Shown here piece by piece: positions 1-9,650 of a stretch of 64,000 nt of DNA; within the stretch, counting starts at the first letter, position 1; every line of letters begins with the position of its first letter. Made by a program: the position numbers and the translations under genes. The notes beneath the pieces are model-generated. The model did no database searches and was not told the origin of the DNA. It worked only from the letters and a program-made list of their open reading frames with translations. The DNA comes from Polaromonas sp. JS666 (GTDB lineage: Bacteria; Pseudomonadota; Gammaproteobacteria; Burkholderiales; Burkholderiaceae_C): assembly GCF_900103405.1 (NCBI RefSeq), contig NZ_FNHX01000004.1:1-64000 (forward strand), given 5' to 3'.

Positions 1-451
1 CGCCTTCGACCTCGACCTTGGAGGCAAAGGTGGCCTGGGGCCAGCCCAGCAGCGCGGCCAGCATCTGGCCGGTCTGGTTGCAGTCGTCGTCGATGGCCTG
101 CTTGCCCAGGATGACGAGCTGGGGTTGTTCTTTCTCGACCAGGGCCTTGAGCAGCTTGGCCACGGCCAGGGGCTGCAGTTCTTCGGCGGTCTCGACCAGG
201 ATGGCGCGGTCGGCGCCGATCGCCATGGCGGTGCGCAGGGTTTCCTGGCATTGCGCGACGCCGCAGCTGACGGCGATGACTTCGGTGACGACGCCCTTTT
301 CTTTCAGGCGCGTGGCTTCCTCGACGGCGATCTCGTCAAACGGGTTCATGCTCATCTTGACGTTGGCGATGTCGACACCGCTGCCATCGGATTTGACGCG
401 GACTTTCACGTTGTAGTCGACTACACGTTTGACGGGGACCAAGACCTTCAT
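1..451 (-). CDS. etfB: Electron transfer flavoprotein beta subunit (3' part outside window)
   Basis: This is the first 150 codons of EtfB; the gene runs off the left edge. EtfB and EtfA form a cytoplasmic FAD/AMP protein that carries electrons from acyl-CoA and other dehydrogenases to ETF-ubiquinone oxidoreductase. The start [19 protein letters not shown], followed by [11 protein letters not shown] and later [14 protein letters not shown], is typical of EtfB. The ATG at 451 is chosen because the family begins with this motif. etfA would be expected to follow beyond the window edge, which cannot be seen. A probable promoter with an operator-like palindrome lies about 170 bp upstream. Confidence 0.93.
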   Translation of the reverse strand, partial: MKVLVPVKRVVDYNVKVRVKSDGSGVDIANVKMSMNPFDEIAVEEATRLKEKGVVTEVIAVSCGVAQCQETLRTAMAIGADRAILVETAEELQPLAVAKLLKALVEKEQPQLVILGKQAIDDDCNQTGQMLAALLGWPQATFASKVEVEG

Positions 452-595
452 GACAGGGCTCCAGAGTTGTTGATTGGCAGAATATGGCGTATCAATTGAC
501 GTTGACGTAAACGTAAGCTTTGCATTCTATGCTGCGGCATGCCGGGTGCGGGCTGCGGAACCGGCGGCCGGAGGGTATCCAGGGGCGCCGGGCAG

Positions 596-626
596 AAAAA
601 GAACGGTCGTTCTATTTTTCATTATA
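596..626 (-). promoter_or_regulatory. Putative etfB promoter with overlapping TetR-type operator
   Basis: On the minus strand a perfect TATAAT lies at 626-621. Just downstream of it is the palindrome AGAACG-GT-CGTTCT at 600-613, which extends as an imperfect dyad to 596-617. The predicted transcription start, near 614, would fall inside the dyad, which is the geometry of a repressor site. The half-site resembles operators of TetR-family regulators of fatty-acid breakdown, which fits etfB. The -35 region is weak. No regulator gene is adjacent, so its identity is inference. Confidence 0.5.
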
Positions 627-724
627 GAGGGCGGAACAGGGGGAATTAGAGCATCCTGCCCAACCGTTGTCCTAAAGGTGTCTTTCAGGCGTCAATTGGG
701 TGACGGCCGGGGACGCGCGCCGGC

Positions 725-2041
725 TCAGGAGGGCTTGGCGGGGTTCTTTTCGTCCGCCATGACGCGGGTATGCACCACGCGCTGCGGGTAGGGAATGTCG
801 ATGTTGTGGGCGCGCAGGGATTCCAGGATGGCCAGGTTGATGCGGGAGCGCAGGTTTTGCTGGCCGTTTTCCGGGTCCGCCATCCAGTAGTTGAGTGTGA
901 ACTCCAGCCCGTCGGGGCCGAAATTGGTCAGGTTAACGCCGGGAGCCGGGTCGCGCAGCACGCGGTCCTGCCTGAGCGCCGCCTCGTTCAGCAGGCGCAT
1001 CACGAGTTCCACATCGCTGTCGTAGCCCACCGAGACCACGGTGGACTGCAGCACCTGCGGGTCGCTCAGCGAGAGGTTTTCGATGCGGGTGCTGATGAAC
1101 ATCTCGTTGGGCACGATGGACTCGCGCCCCGAGGGCGCGCGCACCACGGTGTAGCGCGCGTTGATGTCGGTGATGCGGCCCTCGAAAGTATCCACCCGCA
1201 CGTTGTCGCCTATGCGCACGCTGCGCTCGGCCAGCATGACAAAGCCGCTGACGTAGTTGGCGGCCAGTTTCTGCAGGCCGAAGCCCACGCCCACGCCGAC
1301 CGCGCCGCCCAGCACCGAGAGCGCCGTGAGGTCTATGCCCACCGAGGACAGCGCCAGCAGCAGGCCGACAAACATCAGCACGGCGCGCACCGCATTGGCC
1401 ACCGCCTTGCGCAGGGACAACTCATTGCCGGTGGCCGAGCGCAGCAGGCGCGCCTCTATGGCCGAGGAGATCCACAGTGTGATCAGCAACACCACGCCGG
1501 CCGTCACCGCGCCTTCGAGCATGGTGCGCACCGACAGGTTGCTGTTGCCTATCTTCCACTTGATGCCGTCGAGCTCATCGAGCACCACGGGCAGCAGGCC
1601 GCTGACCCACAGCACCATGGCAATCCAGGCCAGCCAGGAGATGGTGCGCTCCAGCGCGCGCACCAGCGGCGCGTCCTTGAAGGCCACCTGCAGCACCTTG
1701 ACGCCCAGGCGTATCGCGGCCAGCGACACCAGCACGGGAATCGCCACCTTGAAGAGCGCCAGCGGGAACAGGCGCTCCAGCAAGGCCTGGGCCGCATAAG
1801 CCAGGAACAGCAGCAGCAACGGAAACAGCACGCCGTCGATCACGCGGCGCCCGAACAGGATGGAGGTGTTGTCGACCGCCATGCGCGCGCGGCCCGCCAC
1901 GCGCACCACCAGCCAGGCCAGCATCGCGCAGGCCACCAGCGCAGCGAGCTCCGTCAGGGCCGTGGGCTGGGCCAGCGCGGCAAACCAGGCGTCCAGGCTG
2001 TCGATACGGGCGGGGGGACGGGTCGTTACGGCGCCGGCCAT
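725..2041 (-). CDS. MscS-family mechanosensitive ion channel
   Basis: Inner-membrane channel of the MscS family, 438 residues, probably gated by membrane tension to release solutes on osmotic downshift. Several hydrophobic segments lie at about residues 31-50, 67-90, 98-118, 136-155 and 178-195, followed by the pore helix region around 215-262. The glycine/alanine-rich stretch GGAVGVGVGFGLQKLAANY near 245-263 and the following beta-domain motif ERSVRIGDNVRV are diagnostic. The extra N-terminal helices make it longer than E. coli MscS (286 residues). The ATG at 2041 overlaps the end of the upstream crotonase gene by 16 bp, suggesting co-transcription and perhaps coupled translation. Confidence 0.9.
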   Translation of the reverse strand: MAGAVTTRPPARIDSLDAWFAALAQPTALTELAALVACAMLAWLVVRVAGRARMAVDNTSILFGRRVIDGVLFPLLLLFLAYAAQALLERLFPLALFKVAIPVLVSLAAIRLGVKVLQVAFKDAPLVRALERTISWLAWIAMVLWVSGLLPVVLDELDGIKWKIGNSNLSVRTMLEGAVTAGVVLLITLWISSAIEARLLRSATGNELSLRKAVANAVRAVLMFVGLLLALSSVGIDLTALSVLGGAVGVGVGFGLQKLAANYVSGFVMLAERSVRIGDNVRVDTFEGRITDINARYTVVRAPSGRESIVPNEMFISTRIENLSLSDPQVLQSTVVSVGYDSDVELVMRLLNEAALRQDRVLRDPAPGVNLTNFGPDGLEFTLNYWMADPENGQQNLRSRINLAILESLRAHNIDIPYPQRVVHTRVMADEKNPAKPS

Positions 2042-2829
2042 TGGGGTTTCCTTTTCTCGATGAAGGCTTGCACGCCCTCCTGTGCAACGGCATGGGCCAT
2101 GTTGCGGGCCATGGACTGGCCCGCCAGCTGGTAGGCGGCCTCTATGCCGGTTTCACGTTGTTGGTAAAAAAGCGCCTTGCCCATGGCCAGCGCCTCGCGC
2201 GGCTTGGACAGCAGCGACTGCAGCAGTTTTTCGACCTCGTCGTCCAGCGCTTCAAGCGGCACGACGCGGTTGACCAGCCCCCGTGCACGGGCTTCACCGG
2301 CCGTGATGAAGTCGCCGGTCAGCAGCATCTCCATGGCCTGCTTGGCCGGCATGTTGCGCACCAGCGGCACGCTGGGCGTGGCGCAGAACAGGCCCACGTC
2401 TATGCCGTTGACGCCGAAGCTCGCGCCCTCGGCCGCCACGGCCAGGTCGCACTGCGCCACCAGCTGGCAGCCGGCCGCGGTGGCCAGGCCCTGCACCCGC
2501 GCGATCACCGGCACCGGCAGCTTCTGGATGCCCAGCATCATGCGCGTGCACTGGGCGAACAGCTTCTGGTAATAGGCCAGATCAGGTTGCGCGCGCATTT
2601 CCTTGAGGTTGTGGCCGGCGCAAAAAGCCTTGCCCTCGGCCGCGATGACCAGCGCGCGCGCCGCGCCGTCGGCGGCGACGGCATCGAGCCCGGCCTGCAG
2701 CGCGGCCAGCATGTCCTCGCCCAGGGTATTGAAAGCAGCCGGGCGGTTCAGCACCAGGCGGTGCACGCCGCGCCTGTCCTGGCTGTGCAGCACGGGAGCC
2801 GAAAGGTCGGCGGCGGATGCGGCGCTCAT
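2026..2829 (-). CDS. Enoyl-CoA hydratase/isomerase family protein, ECHDC3-like
   Basis: A 267-residue crotonase-fold protein. The oxyanion-hole region reads FCAGHNLKEMRA and the second is ATAAGCQLVAQCDLAVA. The segment GIDVGLFCATPSVPLVRNM resembles mammalian ECHDC3, in which the two glutamates used by true enoyl-CoA hydratases are absent. It may therefore not be a classical beta-oxidation hydratase. The ATG at 2829 is preferred because TAGGAG lies 9 bp upstream; a TTG two codons earlier has no better site. It follows the deacetylase-like gene by 11 bp and overlaps the MscS gene, so the three probably form one transcript. The CoA substrate is unknown. Confidence 0.85.
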   Translation of the reverse strand: MSAASAADLSAPVLHSQDRRGVHRLVLNRPAAFNTLGEDMLAALQAGLDAVAADGAARALVIAAEGKAFCAGHNLKEMRAQPDLAYYQKLFAQCTRMMLGIQKLPVPVIARVQGLATAAGCQLVAQCDLAVAAEGASFGVNGIDVGLFCATPSVPLVRNMPAKQAMEMLLTGDFITAGEARARGLVNRVVPLEALDDEVEKLLQSLLSKPREALAMGKALFYQQRETGIEAAYQLAGQSMARNMAHAVAQEGVQAFIEKRKPQWPAP

Positions 2830-2840
2830 GAACAAAACTC

Positions 2841-3794
2841 CTACAGGTCGGCCAGCACGCGGATGTGGGCCTCCACGCTGCGCGCCAGTGCGTTCAGGTT
2901 GTAGCCGCCTTCGAGCGAGGAGACGATACGGCCCTGCGCATGGCGTTTGGCGACATCCTTGATGCGCTGTGTGATCCAGGCGTAGTCCTGCTCGACCAGG
3001 CCCATCTGGCCCAGGTCGTCGTCGCGGTGGGCGTCAAAGCCGGCGCTGATAAAAATCATCTCGGGCCTGAACTCTTCCAGGCGCGGTATCCACATCATCT
3101 CGATCAGCTCGCGCACGTCCATGCCCTTGGTATAGGCCGGCACCGGCAGGTTGAGCATGTTGCCGGCGCGGCCCTCGGTGCCGCTGTAGGGATACAGCGG
3201 GTGCTGGAAGAAGCTCACCATCAGCACGCGCTCGTCGCCGCTCAGGATGTCCTCGGTGCCGTTGCCGTGGTGCACGTCGAAGTCGACAATCGCCACGCGC
3301 TTCAAGCCGTGGCGCTCCAGCGCGTAGCGGGCGGCGATGGCGATGTTGTTGAAAAAGCAAAAACCCATCGCCTTGTCATGGCAGGCATGGTGGCCGGGCG
3401 GGCGCACGGCGCAAAACGCGTTTTCGAGCTCGCCCGACAGCACCGCATCGGTGGCCGCCAGCGCGGCGCCGGCGGCGCGCAGGGCGGCGTTCCAGGTGTG
3501 CACATTGAGGGCGGTGTCGGGGTCTATCTGGGCATAGGCCGGCCCGCCCGCCTTGATGTCGTCGGCCAGCCGGTCGCTCAGGCCGCGCAGCGCCGCCACC
3601 ATCATGCGGTCGTGCGCGAGCTCCACGTCGCCCAGGGCCGCGCGCGGCGCCTCGCGGGTGTCCAGCGCGTCCTTGACGCCGGTCGCCAGCAGCCAGTCGT
3701 CGATGGCGTCCAGCCGCTCGGGGCATTCAGGATGCCCGGCGCCCATCTCGTGCCTGCGGCAGTCGGGATGGCTGAAATAACCAGTCGCGTTCAT
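2841..3794 (-). CDS. Histone deacetylase family protein (class II-like amidohydrolase)
   Basis: A 317-residue zinc amidohydrolase of the HDAC/acetylpolyamine amidohydrolase superfamily. Visible signatures are RPPGHHACHD near residues 131-140 (tandem catalytic histidines 135-136), DFDVHHGNGT near 171-180 (zinc ligands Asp173 and His175) and SAGFDAHRDD near the C-terminus (third zinc ligand). Bacterial members remove acyl groups from polyamines, lysines or small amides; the substrate here cannot be told. The frame stays open far upstream, but the ATG at 3794 starts the family motif MNATGYFSHPDCRRHEMGAG. It is divergent from the moxR gene with only 51 bp between, so their promoters must share that space. 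Confidence 0.9.
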   Translation of the reverse strand: MNATGYFSHPDCRRHEMGAGHPECPERLDAIDDWLLATGVKDALDTREAPRAALGDVELAHDRMMVAALRGLSDRLADDIKAGGPAYAQIDPDTALNVHTWNAALRAAGAALAATDAVLSGELENAFCAVRPPGHHACHDKAMGFCFFNNIAIAARYALERHGLKRVAIVDFDVHHGNGTEDILSGDERVLMVSFFQHPLYPYSGTEGRAGNMLNLPVPAYTKGMDVRELIEMMWIPRLEEFRPEMIFISAGFDAHRDDDLGQMGLVEQDYAWITQRIKDVAKRHAQGRIVSSLEGGYNLNALARSVEAHIRVLADL

Positions 3795-3845
3795 CGGGAA
3801 ATCGTCGGCAAATGTTTTACGAAAAATTACGGTATGGTTGGCGGC

Positions 3846-4766
<921 letters not shown>

Positions 4767-4793
4767 GCACGAACCGAGCGAAACCGCTTTCCC

Positions 4794-5813
4794 ATGGCCG
4801 CGCCGATCGCCCTCCCCAACCCCGCGGCTTTTGCCCGCGCGCGCTTCCAGGCCTGGTGGCAAAGCAAGCTGCCCTTTACCGACAGCGTGACGCTGACCCA
4901 GCGCAACGTCTACATCCTGCCCACGCGGCCGGGCTGGATGATGGGCCTCACCCTGCTGGTGCTGCTGGTGGCCTCCATCAATTACCAGTTAAGCCTGGGC
5001 TACCTGCTGACGTTTTTGCTGGCCGGCAGCGCGCTGGTCGGCATGCATGTCTGCCATGGCACGCTGCGCGGCCTGTCCATGAACCTGGCCGCGCCCCATG
5101 CCCAGTACGTGGGCGCCACCGCCACCTTTGAGGTCAAACTGACCAACACCCGGCGCGCCGCGCGCCACGGCATAGGCCTGAGCGTGCTCAACCCGCAGGA
5201 CGTGGACATCGAAAAAGGTCGCGAACGGCACTGGGCCTGGACCGACGTGCCCGCACAGGGCAGCAGCACGGTGCAGGTGGCCTTCACCCCGCGGCGGCGC
5301 GGGCTGCACAGGCTGCCCACGCTGACCGCCGAAACCCGCTTTCCGCTGGGCACCTTCCGCGTCTGGACCGTCTGGCGGCCCGCCGCGCAGGTGCTGGTCT
5401 ATCCCGCGCCCGAAGCCCACCCGCCACCCCTGCCCCCCGGCGAGCCGCGCTCCGGCGGCGCCGCGGCCGCCCTGCGCGCGCAAAGCAGCGGCGAATTCGA
5501 CGGCGTGCGCGGCTACCGCCGCGGCGACCCGATGAAACTCGTGGTCTGGAAAAAAGCCGCGAAAGACGACGGCCAAGGCAACAGCCTGGTGGTACGCGAC
5601 ACCCAGCAAGCCCAGCGGCACGAACTCTGGCTGGACTTCGCCCAGGCCGGCTCGGCTGGCGTCGAGCAGAAGCTGTCACGGCTGTGTGCCTGGGTTCTCT
5701 TGGCTGACAAGCTGTCGCTGGACTATGGTTTGCGTTTGCCCTCTTTGGAGGTCAAGCCTGGTAGTGGGGAGGCACATAAGCGCTTGTGCCTGGAGGCGTT
5801 GGCGGTATGTTGA
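4794..5813 (+). CDS. DUF58 domain-containing protein
   Basis: A 339-residue membrane-anchored protein. Two hydrophobic segments lie at about residues 43-60 and 64-83. The DUF58 core follows, with the hallmark VRGYRRGDPMKLVVWKKAAK. Such proteins are partners of MoxR ATPases; the precise role is unknown. Translation begins at ATG 4794, 27 bp after moxR. Oddly, codon use changes in roughly the last 40 codons (5690-5813): TTG, GGT, GTT and TCT replace the CTG/GGC/GTC style used earlier. This lies directly beside the inverted-repeat element that separates the gene from its usual transglutaminase partner. Confidence 0.88.
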   Translation: MAAPIALPNPAAFARARFQAWWQSKLPFTDSVTLTQRNVYILPTRPGWMMGLTLLVLLVASINYQLSLGYLLTFLLAGSALVGMHVCHGTLRGLSMNLAAPHAQYVGATATFEVKLTNTRRAARHGIGLSVLNPQDVDIEKGRERHWAWTDVPAQGSSTVQVAFTPRRRGLHRLPTLTAETRFPLGTFRVWTVWRPAAQVLVYPAPEAHPPPLPPGEPRSGGAAAALRAQSSGEFDGVRGYRRGDPMKLVVWKKAAKDDGQGNSLVVRDTQQAQRHELWLDFAQAGSAGVEQKLSRLCAWVLLADKLSLDYGLRLPSLEVKPGSGEAHKRLCLEALAVC

Positions 5814-5857
5814 AGGTTCTTTTGTCTGCCCGACGGGCGGGTTCTCTTTTGAATCCT

Positions 5858-6407
5858 GCTGGCCGGGGGTTGCCCGGCAGCAACTCACTTTTCTTTGCTT
5901 CGCCAAAGAAAAGTAAGCAAAAGAAAGGCGACCCTGGTTCCTGCGTCCCCTTCGCTGCGCTACGGGGCAACCTGCGGTGCTCGGTCCAGCCGGGGTCAAA
6001 AACAACTCGCTTCGCTCAAACAAGTTTTTGCCCTGATCCGTCTGGCCCTGCGCTCCTCGGCGCATCCACAAGGGGGTGGGGACAGGAATACCAAACAGCC
6101 AAAGACAGAAAACCACATACCGAAAACCACAAGGACACGCCATGGCGTGTCCTTGTGGGTATTTGGTTCCCGCTTCCGATTGCCCCGTCCTGGCTGGGCC
6201 GAGGAGCGCAGAGACAAGCGGATCAGGGCTGGCGTTGTCTGAGCGAAGCGCAGCGCAGCGAGTTTAGCCAGACCCCGCTTGGCTCGAGCACCGCAGGTTG
6301 CCCGAAGCGAAGCGGAGGGACCCAGACTGCGGGTCGCCTTTTCTTTGGTGACTTTCTTTTGGCGAAGCAAAAGAAAGTTACTGGCCGCCGGGCCACTCCC
6401 GGCCAGC
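5858..6407. repeat. 550-bp tail-to-tail inverted pair of a hairpin-rich intergenic element
   Basis: The gene-free stretch 5814-6468 is mostly one imperfect long inverted repeat. The left arm is 5858-6142 and the right arm 6143-6407; they meet in a perfect 32-bp palindrome at 6127-6158. Each arm is a diverged copy of the same unit and contains an 11-bp-stem hairpin with a CTTCGC loop: ACTTTTCTTTG at 5887-5897 with its partner at 5904-5914, and ACTTTCTTTTG (partner strand) at 6351-6378. The two stems differ at two positions, yet both are perfectly paired. Open frames read outward from the central palindrome on both strands (MACPCG...), but they follow the repeat and have the look of non-genes. 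Similar sequences are, from memory, common between genes in Comamonadaceae. Confidence 0.85.
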
Positions 6408-6468
6408 TACCCTTAGCAGAGGACGCACCGCCGGAGCAAGACCCGGCCGGCGGCCAGCAGGTGCACAC

Positions 6469-8496
6469 ATGCTGAGCCGCCTCCAATCCCTGCATCGCGA
6501 CGCCCGCGACACCCTCTTCCTGCTGGCAGTCATCGCCTGGGTGTTACTGCCGCAAGTGAACGAACTACCCCTCTGGTGCAGCGCCCTGGCCGGCGCGGTA
6601 CTCCTCTGGCGCGGCTGGCTGGCCGTGAAGGCGCAGCCGCTGCCGGGCAAGCGCTGGTTGCTGCTGTTGATGGCGCTCACCCTGGCCGCGACCTGGCTCA
6701 CGCACCGCACGCTGCTAGGGCGAGACGCGGGCGTGACGCTGCTGGTGGTGCTGCTGACTCTCAAGACGCTGGAGCTGCGCGCCAAGCGAGATGCCTTTGT
6801 GATTTTTTTCCTCAGCTTCTTTTGCATGCTGAGCAATTTCTTTTATTCGCAGTCCCTGCTGACGGCGCTCAGCATGCTGCTGGGACTGCTGGGACTGCTG
6901 ACCATGCTGGTCAACGCGCACATGCCTGTCGGCAGGCCGCCGCTGTCGCAAGCCGCCAAAACCGCCGGCTGGATGGCCCTGCTGGGCACGCCCATCATGC
7001 TGGTGCTGTTCCTGCTGTTCCCGCGGCTGGCGCCCCTGTGGGGTGTGCCCAGCGACGCGCCGGCCGGGCGCAGCGGCCTGAGTTCCAGCATGCAGGTCGG
7101 CACCATTGCCAGCCTGGCGCTGGACGAGAGCGTGGCCATGCGCATCAAGTTCGACGGCGCGCCGCCGCGCAAGCAGGACATGTACTTTCGCGGCCCGGTG
7201 CTGGCCACATTCGACGGCCGCGAATGGCGGCCCTCGCGCCTGAACGCCTCCGCGCGCTTCGGCGTGGCCGCCGACCTCGCCGTCTCCGGCGCGCCGCTCA
7301 AATACGAGGTCACGTTGGAGCCCACCAACCGGCCCTGGCTGTTCGTGATGGAAGCGGCGGCCCAGGTCCCCGCGCTGCCGTCCGGCTTCCAGGGCACGAT
7401 GCAGCCCGACCTGCAATGGCTGGCGAACCGCCCCATCAACGACCTGCTGCGCTACCAGGCCCAAAGCTACCCGAGCTTTCAGCACGGCCCCTTGCAAACC
7501 GTGCCAGGCCTGCAGGAGTTCATCGACCTGCCGTCCGGCTTCAACCCGCGCACGCGGGCCCTTGCCGGCGAGATACGCAACACACCCCGCCTGGCGCGCG
7601 CCGGCACCGCCGCGCTCGTGGAAGAGGTCATGAACCGCCTGCGCACGGGTGGCTACAGCTACACGCTGGAGCCCGGGGTTTACGGCCAGCACAGCGCCGA
7701 CGAATTCTGGTTCGACCGCAAGCAGGGCTTTTGTGAACACATCGCCTCGGCCTTTGTCATCCTGATGCGCGCCATGGACGTCCCGGCACGCATCGTCACC
7801 GGCTACCAGGGCGGCGAACTCAATACCCTGGACGGCTTCTGGGTGGTCCGCCAGAGCAGCGCCCATGCCTGGGCCGAAGTCTGGGAAGCCGGCCGCGGCT
7901 GGGTGCGTGTGGACCCGACCTCAGTGGTCGCCCCGGGGCGCATCGGCGCGTTCGAGCGGCTGGAGGCGCCGCAAGGCGCGGTCGCGCGGGCCTTGCGCAC
8001 TTTCAGCCCGACGCTCATGGCCCAGCTGCGCCTCTTTTGGGAGGCGACCAACAACAGCTGGAACCAGTGGGTGCTCAACTACACCCAGGGCAGGCAGCTC
8101 AACCTGCTGAAAAACCTCGGCTTTGAATCGCCGAGCTGGGAAGACCTCAGTTATATGCTGATCGCCATCCTCGTGGCGGCCGCGCTGCTGGGCGCCGGCT
8201 GGAGTTGGTGGGACCGCAGCCAGCACGACCCCTGGGTGCGTTTGCTCACGCGCGCGCGCCACCGGCTGGACAAGGCCGGCATCCCCAGCACACCGGCCAC
8301 CTCGCCCCGCCAGCTCGCCGAGGAGGTGCTGGCCCGCTACGGCCGGCAGCCGGGCAGCGCCGCGCAGGCCCTGGCCGACTGGCTGCTGCGCCTGGAGCAG
8401 CAACGCTACGCCGCTGCGCCGGCCGGTGCGGGCAAGGCGGCGCCGCAACTGCATGCGCTCAGGCAAGAGTTCAGCCGGCTGAGCTGGCCTGCTTAA
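6469..8496 (+). CDS. TgpA-like membrane transglutaminase (DUF3488/transglutaminase/DUF4129)
   Basis: A 675-residue inner-membrane protein. The N-terminal 190 residues hold a series of hydrophobic helices (DUF3488). A periplasmic transglutaminase-like domain follows, with the triad Cys422 (QGFCEHIASAF), His466 (SSAHAWAEVW) and Asp482 (VRVDPTSVV). One more membrane helix near 563-585 precedes a cytoplasmic DUF4129-like tail. Pseudomonas TgpA is the named relative; the natural substrate is unknown. It completes the MoxR-DUF58-TgpA cluster, although a 655-bp gap containing the inverted-repeat element now lies between it and the DUF58 gene. Other transglutaminase-like genes occur further on, but they belong to a different, soluble family. 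Confidence 0.9.
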   Translation: MLSRLQSLHRDARDTLFLLAVIAWVLLPQVNELPLWCSALAGAVLLWRGWLAVKAQPLPGKRWLLLLMALTLAATWLTHRTLLGRDAGVTLLVVLLTLKTLELRAKRDAFVIFFLSFFCMLSNFFYSQSLLTALSMLLGLLGLLTMLVNAHMPVGRPPLSQAAKTAGWMALLGTPIMLVLFLLFPRLAPLWGVPSDAPAGRSGLSSSMQVGTIASLALDESVAMRIKFDGAPPRKQDMYFRGPVLATFDGREWRPSRLNASARFGVAADLAVSGAPLKYEVTLEPTNRPWLFVMEAAAQVPALPSGFQGTMQPDLQWLANRPINDLLRYQAQSYPSFQHGPLQTVPGLQEFIDLPSGFNPRTRALAGEIRNTPRLARAGTAALVEEVMNRLRTGGYSYTLEPGVYGQHSADEFWFDRKQGFCEHIASAFVILMRAMDVPARIVTGYQGGELNTLDGFWVVRQSSAHAWAEVWEAGRGWVRVDPTSVVAPGRIGAFERLEAPQGAVARALRTFSPTLMAQLRLFWEATNNSWNQWVLNYTQGRQLNLLKNLGFESPSWEDLSYMLIAILVAAALLGAGWSWWDRSQHDPWVRLLTRARHRLDKAGIPSTPATSPRQLAEEVLARYGRQPGSAAQALADWLLRLEQQRYAAAPAGAGKAAPQLHALRQEFSRLSWPA

Positions 8497-8556
8497 AATC
8501 GGGACTGGCTCCGCCGCCCCTTCGCGCCTCCCCCACCTCATCCCACCATCCCGCTC

Positions 8557-9633
8557 ATGCCCTTTTACCGTTCCGGGTCCGCCCTTTTCCTGATCGCCGC
8601 GCTGGCCTGTTCCGCCTGGGCCGGTGACGCCAAACCCTTACGGAAAAAAGTGGCCGCGCCGGTGCAAAACCAGGGGCCACTGTATGCGACGCGCCCCGAG
8701 GCCATGCAGTTCGCCGACGACATGGCCGCGCGCCGCGACCTGGACCCGGACTGGGTGCGCGACGCCATAGGCCAGTCGCGCTACAACGCCACCGTCGTGC
8801 GCCTCATGCAGCCGCCCACCAAAACCTTTGTCAAGAACTGGCGCGTCTACAGGAGCCGCTTCATAGATCCGGTGCGCATAGAGGCCGGCCGGCGTTTCTG
8901 GCTGGAGAACCAGGCAACACTGGAGCGCGCCGAAAAGGAATACGGCGTGCCCGCCGAAATCATCGTCGGCATCATCGGCGTGGAAACCATTTACGGCCGC
9001 GACACCGGCAACTTTCGCGTGATGGACGCGCTGACCACGCTGGCCTTTGATTTCCCCCCCAACCATCCGCGTGCGAAGGAACGCAGCGAATTCTTCAAAG
9101 GCGAGATCGAGCAATTCCTGACCCTGCAGAACCGGCTGGCAGCCAACCCCTTTGACGCGCGCGGCAGCTTTGCCGGCGCCATGGGCATGCCGCAGTTCAT
9201 GCCTTCCAGCTGGATCAAGTACGCCGTCGACTTCGACGGCGACGGAACGGTAGACCTCTGGAACAGCAAGGCCGACGTGATCGGCTCCGTCGCGAGCTAT
9301 TTCAAGGCCTTCAACTGGCAGCCCGGCATGCCCACCCACTACCCCGTGAGCTTCGACAAAAGCCGGCTCGACATGGAAGCGCTGATGGCGCCCGACATCC
9401 TGCCGACTTTCAGCGTCGCCAGCTTTACCGAAAAAGGCGCAGTGCTCGAAGGCCCGGCCCTTCAGCACCAGGGGCCGCTGGCCCTGGTCGAGCTGCTGAA
9501 CGGCCAGGACGCCCCGCAATACGTCGCCGGCACCGAAAACTTTTACGCCATCACGCGCTACAACTGGAGCAGCTACTACGCAATGGCGGTGATTGAGCTG
9601 GGCCGGGAAGTGGCGGCGCGGGTAAGGCAGTAG
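8557..9633 (+). CDS. mltB: Lytic murein transglycosylase B
   Basis: A 358-residue secreted peptidoglycan lyase that cuts the MurNAc-GlcNAc bond to form 1,6-anhydroMurNAc. A signal sequence covers about residues 1-22 (FLIAALACSAWAG). Whether it is lipidated is unclear, because the cysteine at 18 does not sit in a clean lipobox. The catalytic glutamate is Glu143 in GIIGVETIYGRDTGNFRVMD, and AGAMGMPQFMPSSW and DFDGDGTVDLW complete the SLT_2 fold. Length agrees with MltB. It begins 60 bp after the TgpA-like gene and ends 17 bp before the convergent serine hydrolase gene. Confidence 0.92.
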   Translation: MPFYRSGSALFLIAALACSAWAGDAKPLRKKVAAPVQNQGPLYATRPEAMQFADDMAARRDLDPDWVRDAIGQSRYNATVVRLMQPPTKTFVKNWRVYRSRFIDPVRIEAGRRFWLENQATLERAEKEYGVPAEIIVGIIGVETIYGRDTGNFRVMDALTTLAFDFPPNHPRAKERSEFFKGEIEQFLTLQNRLAANPFDARGSFAGAMGMPQFMPSSWIKYAVDFDGDGTVDLWNSKADVIGSVASYFKAFNWQPGMPTHYPVSFDKSRLDMEALMAPDILPTFSVASFTEKGAVLEGPALQHQGPLALVELLNGQDAPQYVAGTENFYAITRYNWSSYYAMAVIELGREVAARVRQ

Positions 9634-9650
9634 GCTGAGGAACCGGCCGC

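Noticed and set aside
2865..3845. N-terminal extension of the MoxR frame over the deacetylase gene
   Set aside because: The upstream part is antisense to the HDAC-like gene and carries no MoxR-like sequence; translation should begin at 3846.
5676..6475. Several open frames of 60-229 codons inside the inverted-repeat element
   Set aside because: They follow the repeat on both strands (MACPCG... start at the central palindrome) and mirror each other; no domain, no ribosome-binding site, and repeats of this kind give spurious hypothetical proteins.
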